A DNA stretch of 64,000 nt from UBA4738 sp002413305. Lineage in GTDB: Bacteria > Actinomycetota > UBA4738. The notes under the pieces are model-generated. The model ran no database searches. It saw nothing but the letters and a program-made list of their open reading frames with translations, and was not told the DNA's origin. How positions within the stretch are numbered: position 1 is the first letter of the stretch; each line of letters begins with the position of its first letter. Of the stretch, positions 49,986-59,139 are shown one piece after another. Location of the stretch: contig DAIUAM010000010.1 of NCBI GenBank assembly GCA_036847185.1, positions 19,348 to 83,347 on the forward strand, read 5' to 3'. The translations under genes and the position numbers were made by a program.

Positions 49986-50305
49986 CCGACGCCGAGCCCC
50001 GGCGCCGGCCAGCGCGCCGTCCATCCCGCGCGCCGCGGATGCCCGCTTCGACCGAGATCGAAGAGCGCGACCCGATGGGCCGCATGGCGCTGTTCTCGGA
50101 GATCGAACCCGCCCCGCCGGCCCGCTCGCCCCTGGTCGTGGAGTGTTCGTCCTGCCTGAAAGCCACCCCGGTGTCGCCGGTCGCGCTGGCGAAGGCGGCG
50201 CTTCCCTTCTCGGTGCACGTGCCGCTGCTCCGGAGGTACCCCTCGTTCATGAAGTGCCCGGCGTGCGGCCGCCGAACGTGGGTCCGCGTTTCGTTCAAGC
50301 CCTGA
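49982..50305 (+). CDS. Small zinc-ribbon protein coupled to ParA
   Basis: A 107-residue protein whose GTG (49982) overlaps the parA stop (GTGA). The N-terminal 40 residues are Arg/Pro-rich and probably disordered (RRRPARRPSRAPRMP), then VVECSSCLKATPV (CxxC) and MKCPACGRRTWVRVSF (CxxC) make one zinc ribbon around a hydrophobic helix. Family not recognised. The basic tail could bind DNA, which would suit a ParA partner. Confidence 0.7.
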   Translation: MTDAEPRRRPARRPSRAPRMPASTEIEERDPMGRMALFSEIEPAPPARSPLVVECSSCLKATPVSPVALAKAALPFSVHVPLLRRYPSFMKCPACGRRTWVRVSFKP

Positions 50306-50369
50306 TCGCAAGGACTCCCAAGCCCCGCTCGGCCTTCGCTCGCGCCGCTCGACCGACGCGGGAATGACA

Positions 50370-50401
50370 AAGCCGCCGGAACCCGAGGGTCCCAGCGGCT
50401 T
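50370..50401 (+). terminator. Hairpin, putative terminator of the parA unit
   Basis: AAGCCGC (50370-50376) pairs with GCGGCTT (50395-50401), with inner complementarity GGAACCC/GGGTCCC. It is 65 bp after the zinc-ribbon gene. No T tract. Confidence 0.45.
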
Positions 50402-50494
50402 CAACCCAACATCTTATGACGGATCTCGAGCCGGCGCAAGTCGTGCAGGCCAGAGCACCGCCAACCTGCGCGCTCCTGGGTGGAGAATCGGACG

Positions 50495-51907
50495 GTGAGC
50501 GACGCGCCAAAGCCCTCGCCGATCCCTGCATCGACCGGGCCGGCCGACCGGCCGGCTTCGTGGCGCGAGGTCCTTCGCGATCGCGGCCGCCTGACAGTCG
50601 GGCTGGTCCTGCTGGAGTCGGTGACCGCCGTCCAAGTCCTGATCGTGATCACGATCATGCCCGTCATCGCTCACGACCTTGGGGGCCTGAGCCTGTACGG
50701 GTGGGCGTTCAGCGCTTCGGCGCTCGCGGCGATGGTCTCCCTGCCGGCCACGGCGCACTGGGGGGACCGGTGGGGACCGGCGCCGGCGCTGGTCGCCACA
50801 CTCTCGATCTTCGTGGCCGGGACGATACTGGCCGCGGCCGCCCCGACCATGCTCGTGCTGGTGGCGGGACGGTTCCTGCAAGGGTGGGGCCTGGGCGCGA
50901 GCTGGGCGGTGTCGCTGGGTGCGGTGGCCAAGACGTATCCCCAGACCCACCGGCCTCGGGTCCTGGCGCTCATGTCGGCGGCGTGGGTCGTTCCGGGCCT
51001 GGTCGGGCCAACCATCGGCGCCATCTTCGCCCGAACGGTGGGGTGGCGCTGGGCGTTCCTGGCCTCGCTGCCGGTGCTGGTCGTGGCGACGTGGATGGCG
51101 GTTCCCGAGCTCGGAAGGCTGCCGAGGATCCGGTCGAACACCGCTCCGGTCCCGCTCCGGTGGGTGCTGCAGCTCGGCGTCAGCGCGGCGGCGTTGCTGG
51201 CCGCGCTGACCGGCTTCCACTGGTGGAGCGTCCCGATGGCTCTGGCTGCGATCGGCGTGCTGATCCCCGCCTTGCGCCGCATCCTCCCCGAGGGAACGCT
51301 CCGGGCTCGGCCGGGCTTGCCGTCGGCGGTCCCCGCGATGTTCCTGCTCAGCTTCGCCTACATCGGCGTGGACGGGTTCGTCCCGCTGCTCCTGACCGGG
51401 GTCCGGCACCAGTCGGTGGCCATGGGCGGGCTGGTGGTGACGCTGGCCGCGGTCGCCTGGGCCGCCGGGACCTGGTGGCAGTCGCGCGCGGTGGCGAAGC
51501 GTTCGCGGGGAACGCTCGTGTCGGTGGGGACCGCGCTGGTCCTGGCAGGATCGGCCGGCGTGTGGGCGGGGTTGCTGCACGCCGTGCCGCTCGCCGTGGT
51601 GTACGTGGCGTGGACGGTCGGCGGGCTCGGGATGGGCATCGCCTACCCCACACTCTCGCTCGTGGCGATGGAGCAGGCCGAACGGGGCGGCGAGACGCAG
51701 GCGGTGGCGGCGATCACGCTCACCGAGACCTTCGGTGCCGCCTTGGGGCCGGGCCTGGGAGGGAGCGCGATCGCCATCGCCGCCGGGGCGGGGGCGTCGC
51801 TGGCGGTGGGCCTGTCGGGCGCGTTCGGCCTGGCGGTGCTGATGGGCGCGGCGTTGCTGCTGCTGACTGGCCGGCTGCCCAACCCCGCCGCGCGACCCGG
51901 TCCATAA
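50495..51907 (+). CDS. MFS drug-efflux-like transporter
   Basis: A 470-residue transporter from GTG 50495, 6 nt after GAGAAT. About 14 helices; the first half has LVLLESVTAVQVLIVITIMP and GDRWGPAPAL, then the GLGASWAVSLGAVAKTYPQ motif C-like region. This is DHA-type MFS. The N-terminal 25 residues are Pro/Ala-rich and cytoplasmic. Substrate unknown; such pumps often export toxic compounds. Confidence 0.88.
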   Translation: MSDAPKPSPIPASTGPADRPASWREVLRDRGRLTVGLVLLESVTAVQVLIVITIMPVIAHDLGGLSLYGWAFSASALAAMVSLPATAHWGDRWGPAPALVATLSIFVAGTILAAAAPTMLVLVAGRFLQGWGLGASWAVSLGAVAKTYPQTHRPRVLALMSAAWVVPGLVGPTIGAIFARTVGWRWAFLASLPVLVVATWMAVPELGRLPRIRSNTAPVPLRWVLQLGVSAAALLAALTGFHWWSVPMALAAIGVLIPALRRILPEGTLRARPGLPSAVPAMFLLSFAYIGVDGFVPLLLTGVRHQSVAMGGLVVTLAAVAWAAGTWWQSRAVAKRSRGTLVSVGTALVLAGSAGVWAGLLHAVPLAVVYVAWTVGGLGMGIAYPTLSLVAMEQAERGGETQAVAAITLTETFGAALGPGLGGSAIAIAAGAGASLAVGLSGAFGLAVLMGAALLLLTGRLPNPAARPGP

Positions 51908-51948
51908 GCCGGCTTGAACTTCGGGGCGAACAGGGCCACCCTCATGAC

Positions 51949-52485
51949 GTGGGAGCGCTCGCGCGATGTTCATGGCGGCGGGACCTCACCGCTGCGGGTG
52001 CTGTCCTGGTAGCGGCGCTTCTCATCGGTGCCGCCCCCGCGTGCGAACCGAGCGGTCCCCCGAGGCTAGCCCGGATCCCGAGCCGTCTCAGCGCACTCGT
52101 GGCGACGCACCCGGAGACATTCGTGGGATTGGGTTGGGAGAAGGACGGAACACCCGTGATCTCCTTCGGCCCCGGTATCGATACCAAGGTGTGGGATGGT
52201 CAATTGAAGGCGGCGGCGGGACGACTGGCCTACCGGACCCGGACCTGTGCGCACTCCCAGACAGAGCTGGAGGGCGTGGCAACGGAGCTCGCTTCTCGAA
52301 CGTGGAGCCCACGGGCGCACTCCATCGCGTTCGGTCTCGAAGTCGACCCCGCCATCTGTAGCGTCCGGCTGACCTCTGACCTCCTCATGCCCTCGGACAT
52401 CCGCGCGCTGACTGCTCAGTACGGCTCTCTCGTCACGATCGATACCAAGGACGGCCATCCCGTTCGGTTGGGCGCGTCTCCGTAA
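51949..52485 (+). CDS. Secreted or lipoprotein-like hypothetical protein
   Basis: A 178-residue precursor from GTG 51949. A hydrophobic stretch LTAAGAVLVAALLIGAAPAC ends with Cys (weak lipobox APAC). The mature part has TFVGLGWEKDGTPVISFGPG, CAHSQTELEGVATELAS and VDPAICSVRLTSDLL, with three further cysteines that may pair. No family recognised. It is the last gene before the repeat-punctuated block and may belong to it. Confidence 0.6.
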   Translation: MGALARCSWRRDLTAAGAVLVAALLIGAAPACEPSGPPRLARIPSRLSALVATHPETFVGLGWEKDGTPVISFGPGIDTKVWDGQLKAAAGRLAYRTRTCAHSQTELEGVATELASRTWSPRAHSIAFGLEVDPAICSVRLTSDLLMPSDIRALTAQYGSLVTIDTKDGHPVRLGASP

Positions 52486-52713
52486 GCACGCGGCTTCTTG
52501 GGGGATCCGGCGGGCGAGAGCCGGTTAGGGAACCGAGATCAGGTCGAACGCGGGCATCGCCGTGACTCAAAGGAAAGTGGTGCAATCCCGAGGGACCGCA
52601 GGGACGACAGGCTCCGTTGACTGCTGGAGTCGTTGCCTCGGCGAGATAGCCGAACCTCGCTCCACGAGCAAACACGGGCCCTTGGTCCGGGGCCAGGGAG
52701 TTCCCCCTTGCGC

Positions 52714-52737
52714 ATGCGAGCGTTCGGCAATGACACT
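52714..52737 (+). repeat. 24-nt repeat, copy A
   Basis: ATGCGAGCGTTCGGCAATGA at its core. It shares an exact 16-bp block (52719-52734) with copy B at 53160-53175. It lies between the secreted-protein gene and the 115-aa lipoprotein gene. Confidence 0.7.
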
Positions 52738-52769
52738 AGCGGGCGGGGGTCGGACCGCTGACTGACCCT

Positions 52770-53117
52770 CTAGATCACACTGCACCGCAAAGGGACGTGT
52801 GCAAAGGAGCTTGGCTCGACGTGCGCAGTGACGCGGGGACAGCTCCCAGCGCCGCTTCGGCCCACAACTCGATACGTCCCTGGCGGAAGCACCACGCGGA
52901 ATCCCTCGCCCTCTTGAAAAGCAACCGTAGCCTTCAACTTCCCGGCCATCGTGTAGACGCGGACCGTGCCGGGGCGCCGGATCGGCGAGAAAGATGGAGG
53001 CGGCGGCGGCCCACCCACATAGGTGAGGTCTCCCTCGATGCCTGACGCGCCCCGGCTGGTACACGAGGTCCCGAGCAGGCAGAGCAGCACGGATACGACG
53101 GCAAGAGCCCGCACCAT
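52770..53117 (-). CDS. Small lipoprotein of unknown function
   Basis: A 115-residue precursor from ATG 53117: MVRALAVVSVLLCLLGTSC is a lipoprotein signal with lipobox LGTSC. The mature part is short and beta-rich with GIEGDLTYVGGPPPPPSF, VRVYTMAGKLKATVAFQ and FRVVLPPGTYRVVG, similar in rhythm to carboxypeptidase-regulatory-like domains. TACAGT on the minus strand ends 7 nt before the ATG (leaderless) inside a perfect palindrome. It is flanked by repeat copies A and B. Confidence 0.65.
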   Translation of the reverse strand: MVRALAVVSVLLCLLGTSCTSRGASGIEGDLTYVGGPPPPPSFSPIRRPGTVRVYTMAGKLKATVAFQEGEGFRVVLPPGTYRVVGRSGAGSCPRVTAHVEPSSFAHVPLRCSVI

Positions 53118-53120
53118 CGG

Positions 53121-53136
53121 TGCAACTGTAGTTGCA
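53121..53136. promoter_or_regulatory. Perfect 16-bp palindrome TGCAACT-GT-AGTTGCA over a -10 box
   Basis: The palindrome covers the minus-strand -10 TACAGT (53130-53125) of the 115-aa lipoprotein gene, a position that fits a repressor site. Confidence 0.5.
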
Positions 53137-53154
53137 GGGCCGGCCCGCTGCCCC

Positions 53155-53178
53155 ATGCCAGCGTTCGGCAATGACCCC
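53155..53178 (+). repeat. 24-nt repeat, copy B
   Basis: ATGCCAGCGTTCGGCAATGA at its core; 441 bp from copy A and about 22 of 24 positions identical to it. Confidence 0.7.
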
Positions 53179-53244
53179 TGACTGCCCATCCGCGCCACCC
53201 GCGAGCCCACGGTTCGACGTACAACCTGACGAGAAGGTCGAGAG

Positions 53245-53817
53245 ATGAGGAGCGAGGGAGGCGTAAAGCGTTGGGTCTTGGCCGAAGCTGGGATGCTGCT
53301 GTCCGTCTACTTCGGCGTCATGGGTATCTACGTGGCGCGTGTCCCGGCCCTCGATTCTTCCGGCTGTCCTCCTTCCAGCCCGTGTGATCCTCTTCGGGTC
53401 ACGCCGCACCGAGGGCAGGGGTTCGCGCTCATCGGCCTGGGAGCGGTTGTCTTGTTGCTGACTGTAGGCATCCTGTTCGCGACGAGGTCGGCGCGTCCGC
53501 AGAGCGAGAGCCTGGCTAAGAGGCGCCCTGGTGCGTCGAGGGGCCGACTGGTCCTGACCATGCTCGTGTACGCCACAAGCGTGCTCGCGCTGGCCCTCGG
53601 CGGGACAGCCGTGGCGCTAATCGTCCGGAGTCCCGTCCAGTGCTTGGGGGGTTCGAGTCCTCCTCCGGGTTGCCCCCCTACGGGCCTCCCCCCGCTGCTG
53701 CTGGCGACTGTCGGGGCGGTCGTGGTGGCCTTCACGCTTGGCCTCGCAGGGAGGTCCCTGAGGCGAGGCGCGGTGGGCCTACCGGTTGGTGAAGGCGTAC
53801 CGGACGGGGCGACCTGA
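53245..53817 (+). CDS. Four-helix membrane protein of unknown function
   Basis: A 190-residue protein from ATG 53245 (GAGAAGG upstream). Four hydrophobic helices: LLSVYFGVMGIYVARV (about 18-33), ALIGLGAVVLLLTVGILFA (about 61-79), LVYATSVLALALGGTAVALIV (about 110-130) and LLATVGAVVVAFTLGLA (about 152-168). Two short external loops each carry a Cys pair next to Pro/Ser (SSGCPPSSPCD and QCLGG...GCPP), so the halves look duplicated. Repeat copy C begins 18 nt after its stop. Confidence 0.65.
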   Translation: MRSEGGVKRWVLAEAGMLLSVYFGVMGIYVARVPALDSSGCPPSSPCDPLRVTPHRGQGFALIGLGAVVLLLTVGILFATRSARPQSESLAKRRPGASRGRLVLTMLVYATSVLALALGGTAVALIVRSPVQCLGGSSPPPGCPPTGLPPLLLATVGAVVVAFTLGLAGRSLRRGAVGLPVGEGVPDGAT

Positions 53818-53834
53818 ACCCGGTTCGCTCCCCC

Positions 53835-53858
53835 ACGCCAGGGTTTACCAATGTCATC
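53835..53858 (+). repeat. 24-nt repeat, copy C
   Basis: ACGCCAGGGTTTACCAATGT at its core, 18 nt after the stop of the four-helix protein gene; 19 of 24 positions match copy D. Confidence 0.65.
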
Positions 53859-54021
53859 CGAGGAGGACCGATTCGAGGCTCCCCCTTTGGCCATGGTGCC
53901 GGGATTACGTCAGAGGCGATTGCATGGAGGATGGTGATGAGGAGTCAACACCCGACGACTGACGCCAGCAGTCGCTTCCGTCACGAAGCGACCATCCCTC
54001 CCGACGCGGAGTCCCTATCCC

Positions 54022-54426
54022 TCACCCGGCGGAATCGCGCAGTGACGGCTGCTGCGGAAGCGGATGAAGGCGGCTGTCGAGCAGCGCGAACTCAATGTAG
54101 CGGGCGATATGGGCGGGCTCGAAATTTGCACCGGCGAGGCTGCTCATGCCCGAGCTTGTGAAGTAGAGGTACCCGAAGACGCCAGTGCCGTCATCGAACC
54201 GCTCGACCCACAGCCCCATTGGCCCACCCTTTGTCGCAAGCTCGAAGAACCCGTCGCGCAGGAGTTGAGCGGCTACCCGCTCGTACAGAGCGCGGTGGCG
54301 GCGGAGCTTGTAGGACCGGAACCCCGGCTCGCTGGTCGGAGCCTCGGAGAGGCGAATCGAGTCTGCCCACTGTTGCACAGCGGGCGGGAGCCTACGGGTT
54401 CTGATGACCTCTTCCGCGCGATCCAT
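54022..54426 (-). CDS. Hypothetical protein (134 aa)
   Basis: A 134-residue cytoplasmic protein from ATG 54426: VIRTRRLPPAVQQWADSIRL, YERVAAQLLRDGFFELATKG and GGPMGLWVERFDDGTGVFGYLYF. TAGGCT lies 10 nt before the ATG. I do not recognise a family; there is no membrane segment or cysteine. It sits alone on the minus strand between repeat copies C and D. Confidence 0.55.
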   Translation of the reverse strand: MDRAEEVIRTRRLPPAVQQWADSIRLSEAPTSEPGFRSYKLRRHRALYERVAAQLLRDGFFELATKGGPMGLWVERFDDGTGVFGYLYFTSSGMSSLAGANFEPAHIARYIEFALLDSRLHPLPQQPSLRDSAG

Positions 54427-54522
54427 CAGCGCTCTCAGCCTAGAAGGGCCACCAGGATACGTCCCTTAGGATGTCGCTTCCGGCGGGAGACGACATTCTC
54501 GGAGGTGACGGCTCTCTCTGGC

Positions 54523-54546
54523 ATGCCAGGGTTCCAGAATGTCATC
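54523..54546 (+). repeat. 24-nt repeat, copy D
   Basis: ATGCCAGGGTTCCAGAATGT at its core, between the 134-aa gene and the 99-aa gene. It can be read as coding (MPGFQNVI) but that is probably chance. Confidence 0.65.
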
Positions 54547-54555
54547 AGCGGTCCA

Positions 54556-54855
54556 GTGCCCCCCGCTTCCCGCGGTGACACCCGCCTCGCGGTGAGGGGC
54601 CGGACGGTTCACCTAAGCTTGCGTCGCTCGACCTGCGGAGGTCTCGGTTTGGCCATTGTGGTGGAGAAGACGAATGATGGGTACCTGGCGCAGGTTACTC
54701 CACCTCACGGACGGGGCACGACCTGGTCCACGGTCGAGCCGATAGCTCTGCGGCCACTGATCGACCAACTCCGTGCCCTTGGATGCCACCAGACCGACAT
54801 CGGCGGCGCGTTGTACAGGGCCGATCCAGAGTGGACAACGAACCTGGAGGAGTGA
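54556..54855 (+). CDS. Hypothetical protein (about 99 aa)
   Basis: Start GTG 54556 is chosen because it lies after repeat copy D; GTG 54592 or ATG 54523 (which would translate the repeat) are alternatives. The protein has VHLSLRRSTCGGLGLAIVVEKT, GYLAQVTPPHGRGTTWSTVEP and IALRPLIDQLRALGCHQTDI, a compact alpha/beta pattern without membrane segments. Family not recognised. The stop is 16 nt before repeat remnant E. Confidence 0.5.
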   Translation: MPPASRGDTRLAVRGRTVHLSLRRSTCGGLGLAIVVEKTNDGYLAQVTPPHGRGTTWSTVEPIALRPLIDQLRALGCHQTDIGGALYRADPEWTTNLEE

Positions 54856-54870
54856 GTCGGGCCCCCCTCC

Positions 54871-54880
54871 ACGCCAGCGG
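54871..54880 (+). repeat. 24-nt repeat, degenerate copy E
   Basis: ACGCCAGCGG matches the first ten positions of the repeat 16 nt after a stop codon, then diverges. It marks the right edge of the block. Confidence 0.35.
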
Positions 54881-54956
54881 GCTGACGCTTGGGACGAAGA
54901 TCTAACCGCTGACGCGGCTTCCTGACCCAAGCAGATCGACCCGTCCTGTTCGGCCG

Positions 54957-54962
54957 TAAGCT
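54957..54962 (+). promoter_or_regulatory. -10 box TAAGCT of fumC
   Basis: TAAGCT lies 32 nt before ATG 54995; the leader holds the SD GGGAGGA. Confidence 0.4.
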
Positions 54963-54994
54963 CGTGTTCGTCCTGAAGACCCGGGAGGACCGAC

Positions 54995-56398
<1,404 letters not shown>

Positions 56399-56411
56399 GC
56401 GCGGATCGAGG

Positions 56412-57320
56412 CTACGGGGACGGCGTGGCCGCTGGAGGGAACAGCCATTGGTCGCCGGTGGGCACCGCGTCGGTCGAGTCGACGATCCCTTCGTTGTACA
56501 GGACGTAGCCTCGCGAAGCGACCGAGAACGAATCAGCCATTAGCTGCCCGGTGGACGGGTCGCCGTACAGGATCGGGTGTCCACCCTCGGGAAGCTCCGG
56601 GAAGTCGAGGCGGGTCGCCGGCCGTCCGGCCGGGTCGGTCGTGTCTTCGGTGATCTGGACGCCCGGGATGCGCTCGGCAACCTGGAAGAGCGCCGCACGA
56701 AGGTCGGGCGAGCCGTTCGCGTCCATGAGCAGCGTCTCGACAGCCACCCGAAGGCTGCCGGCGGTGACGCCGGGAGCGAGGTAGGGGCCTGGCGAGAAGT
56801 CCGGCTCGGGAGAGGAGCCGGTGGGGCTTGTCCGCTGGACCATCTGGTCATACAGGACGTTCGGGTCAGTAGACAGACCCGAGACGTCGCTGTCGGCGGG
56901 GAACTTCCCGGGGCCGAAGGTCCCTGTGTTCGCTCCGTAGCTGCACGGGTCCGGACAGTCCTCGCTGATCCGCCCCGATCCGTCGGAAGCCCACCACGTC
57001 TGGATCACGACACCGCCCCCGGCGTCGGAGACGCCCTGGATGACCTGCTGCTGGTAGAGGTACTGGCCCGGCGCAAGCCCGGGGGCTACGAAACCCGAGC
57101 CGGCGATCGTCCGGTGGTGCCGGCTGGTCGAATGCAACGCTGCGGCGGTCACGCCGATCGCCGCGCCGGCCACGGCCAGGGCGACGAACCCGGCGGTCAG
57201 ACGTTCGTTCCGTCGCTTCTTCGTTCGCCTGGCCGCCAGCCGCCCGTACGGGTCGGCCGGGTTCGAAACGAGCTTCGACGCCCGCTCCAGAGGTTCCTTC
57301 AGATCGCTCACGTCACTCAT
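56412..57320 (-). CDS. CU044_5270-like single-pass membrane protein beside ECF sigma factor
   Basis: A 302-residue protein from ATG 57320, overlapping the sigma gene stop by 8 bp. A basic cytoplasmic end (ARRTKKRRNERLT) precedes one helix (GFVALAVAGAAIGVTAAAL, about 43-61) and an extracellular domain with GQYLYQQQVIQ, CPDPCSYGANTG and VAVETLLMDANGSPDLRAALF. This matches CU044_5270-type proteins often paired with sigma factors. It could act as an anti-sigma factor or a sensor, which is not shown. Confidence 0.75.
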   Translation of the reverse strand: MSDVSDLKEPLERASKLVSNPADPYGRLAARRTKKRRNERLTAGFVALAVAGAAIGVTAAALHSTSRHHRTIAGSGFVAPGLAPGQYLYQQQVIQGVSDAGGGVVIQTWWASDGSGRISEDCPDPCSYGANTGTFGPGKFPADSDVSGLSTDPNVLYDQMVQRTSPTGSSPEPDFSPGPYLAPGVTAGSLRVAVETLLMDANGSPDLRAALFQVAERIPGVQITEDTTDPAGRPATRLDFPELPEGGHPILYGDPSTGQLMADSFSVASRGYVLYNEGIVDSTDAVPTGDQWLFPPAATPSP

Positions 57321-57864
57321 GTCGATCACCCATCTCCTGTCTGAGTGCGGCCCTCGCCCGCCCGAGCAGCACGCGAACCGTCCCGCCCCGGATTCCGAGC
57401 GCCTCGCCCGCCTCTTCGGACGACATGCCGAGGAGGTCGGTCAGGACGATCGCGGCCCGCTGCCGGGTCGCGAGCCCGGCCAGCGCGCGGATCACCACGT
57501 CCCGCTCCTCCACCGCTTCGAGCTCGTCGTCGCGCGGCAGCTGCCGGACGGCGCGGCGAAGGGCCACGGCCGACCGGCGGCGACGGCTCCGGAAGACGTT
57601 CATGGCGGTTCGGTACAGGTACCCGCCCGGCTCGTCCAGCGAGGCCACCCGGTCCCACCGCTCCCACACCTTGAGGAACGCGTCCTGAGCGATCTCCTCG
57701 GCCTCGTGGCGGTTGCGGGTCATGAGCCACAGGGCCCGGTACAACCGTTCGTGGTGCTGGTCGAAGAAGGCCTCGAATGTGACCGCCGGGTCGGCGGGCA
57801 CGGGCGCGTGCCCCTCTTCGGCGGAGGCGGACGTGGTGGCAGCGGCGTGTCCCATATGCGGCAT
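57313..57864 (-). CDS. ECF-family RNA polymerase sigma factor (SigE-like)
   Basis: A 183-residue sigma-70 family protein; ATG 57864 is a reasonable start. Sigma2 is FEAFFDQHHERLYRALWLMT followed by EAEEIAQDAFLKVWERW, sigma4 is LATRQRAAIVLTDLLGMSSEE and RGGTVRVLLGRARAAL. Length and motifs match ECF sigma factors. It is translationally coupled to a membrane partner, suggesting surface signalling. The M20 gene lies 41 bp upstream. Confidence 0.92.
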   Translation of the reverse strand: MPHMGHAAATTSASAEEGHAPVPADPAVTFEAFFDQHHERLYRALWLMTRNRHEAEEIAQDAFLKVWERWDRVASLDEPGGYLYRTAMNVFRSRRRRSAVALRRAVRQLPRDDELEAVEERDVVIRALAGLATRQRAAIVLTDLLGMSSEEAGEALGIRGGTVRVLLGRARAALRQEMGDRHE

Positions 57865-57905
57865 GAACGCGCGAACCCCTCCCGGCCGCATACACGCTCG
57901 CGGAC

Positions 57906-59090
57906 TCAGCGCGAGCCGTCGAGGAACCGCAGCCCCCACCCCGCGTAGAGCGCGATCCCGGAGGCCATGGCCTGCTCGTCGCGGATCATCCGGTTCGAAT
58001 GGTTGGGGGCCGGGTTCTCGACGCCCGGCGGCGCGGTCCCCAGCCGTACCATCGCGCCCGGGACCCGCTGCAGGACGTAGGAGAAGTCCTCCGCGCCCAT
58101 GAGCGGGTCGTCCTGGAGCGCGGCGTTCTCCTCGCCCAGGACCTCCTTGGCCACGTCCAGGGCGAACCCGGCCATGGCGTCGTCGTTGATCGTGGGCGGA
58201 TAGCCGGCGTCGACGGTGAGCTTCGCCCCCATCCCGTGGGCCGAGGCGATTCCCTCGACCAGCCGGTGGGCGTGCTCGATGGCCCGGGACCTGGTTTCCT
58301 GCGAGAGAGCGCGGAGCGTGCCTTCGAGGCTGGCCACCTCGGGGATGACGTTGTCGGTGGTGCCCGCGTCGATGTGCGCGATCGTGATCACGGCCGGGTC
58401 GAACACGTTCAGCCTGCGGGTGACCATGACCTGGAGGGCCAGTGTGATCTCCGCGGCCACCGCGATCGGGTCCAGCGCCAGGTACGGCGCCGACGCGTGG
58501 CCACCGCGCCCTAGCACCTCGATCAGCAGGGTGTCAGCCGACGCGCACAGTGGACCGGGCTTCGTCTCCACGAACCCGGACCGCGTGTGCGAGGTCTGGT
58601 GGATGGCGAACGCCGCCGCCGGGGCCCGGTCGCCGTCCAGCAGACCCTCCTCGATCATGATCTTCGCGCCGAAGTACCCCTCCTCCCCGGGCTGGAACAT
58701 CAGCAGGACGCGGCCGTGGAGGTCGTCCCGGTGGGTGGCGATGAGCTTCGCCGCGGTGGCCAGCATCGCGGTGTGGGTGTCGTGACCGCAGGCGTGCATC
58801 GCGCCCGGGACCTCGGACGCGAAGTCCAGCCCGGTGTTCTCCGGCATGGGAAGCGCGTCCATGTCGCCCCGCAGCAGCACCGTGGGACCGGAGTGCGCGC
58901 CGTCCAGCGTCGCGGTCACCGAGGTCGTCTTCTGGCCGGTCCGGATCTCGTAGCCCAGCCCGTCCAGCGCCTCGAGCACCGCCGTCTGCGTCTCGGGGAG
59001 ATCGAGTCCGACCTCGGGATGGCGGTGGATCCGCCGGCGGAGCGCCACCGCGTCGTCCAGCAGGTCGCGAGCTTCGTCGAACAGCGTCAT
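57906..59090 (-). CDS. M20D-family amidohydrolase (HipO/AbgB-like)
   Basis: A 394-residue metallopeptidase-fold enzyme. RIHRHPEVGLDLPET opens the family pattern; metal ligands lie in ACGHDTHTAM (about 97-106), FQPGEEGYFGA (about 132) and NHSNRM near the end; LGRGGHASAPYL marks the dimerisation domain and MGAEDFSYV the late His/Glu region. Members cleave N-acyl amino acids, hippurate or IAA conjugates. The exact substrate is unknown. Confidence 0.92.
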   Translation of the reverse strand: MTLFDEARDLLDDAVALRRRIHRHPEVGLDLPETQTAVLEALDGLGYEIRTGQKTTSVTATLDGAHSGPTVLLRGDMDALPMPENTGLDFASEVPGAMHACGHDTHTAMLATAAKLIATHRDDLHGRVLLMFQPGEEGYFGAKIMIEEGLLDGDRAPAAAFAIHQTSHTRSGFVETKPGPLCASADTLLIEVLGRGGHASAPYLALDPIAVAAEITLALQVMVTRRLNVFDPAVITIAHIDAGTTDNVIPEVASLEGTLRALSQETRSRAIEHAHRLVEGIASAHGMGAKLTVDAGYPPTINDDAMAGFALDVAKEVLGEENAALQDDPLMGAEDFSYVLQRVPGAMVRLGTAPPGVENPAPNHSNRMIRDEQAMASGIALYAGWGLRFLDGSR

Positions 59091-59139
59091 GAGTGCGTCC
59101 CTCCTTTTCGACCCGGCCCCGGGCTCAGGGCTGCGGCGG

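Noticed and set aside
52562..52765. 67-residue frame from GTG 52562
   Set aside because: It translates through repeat copy A, has irregular composition and no good ribosome-binding site.
52567..53409. 280-residue minus-strand frame
   Set aside because: Wrong frame relative to the lipoprotein gene; atypical composition and no family features.
53645..53670. tRNA T-arm-like sequence GGGGGTTCGAGTCCTCC
   Set aside because: No matching anticodon arm, D arm or acceptor stem around it, and it lies inside a plausible membrane-protein gene.
54523..54555. ATG 54523 as start of the 99-aa gene
   Set aside because: It coincides with repeat copy D and has no close Shine-Dalgarno; a start after the repeat is more likely.
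52711..54880. Integron attC sites
   Set aside because: The repeat has no GTTRRRY/RYYYAAC core pair, no long imperfect stem was visible, and no integrase gene is present.
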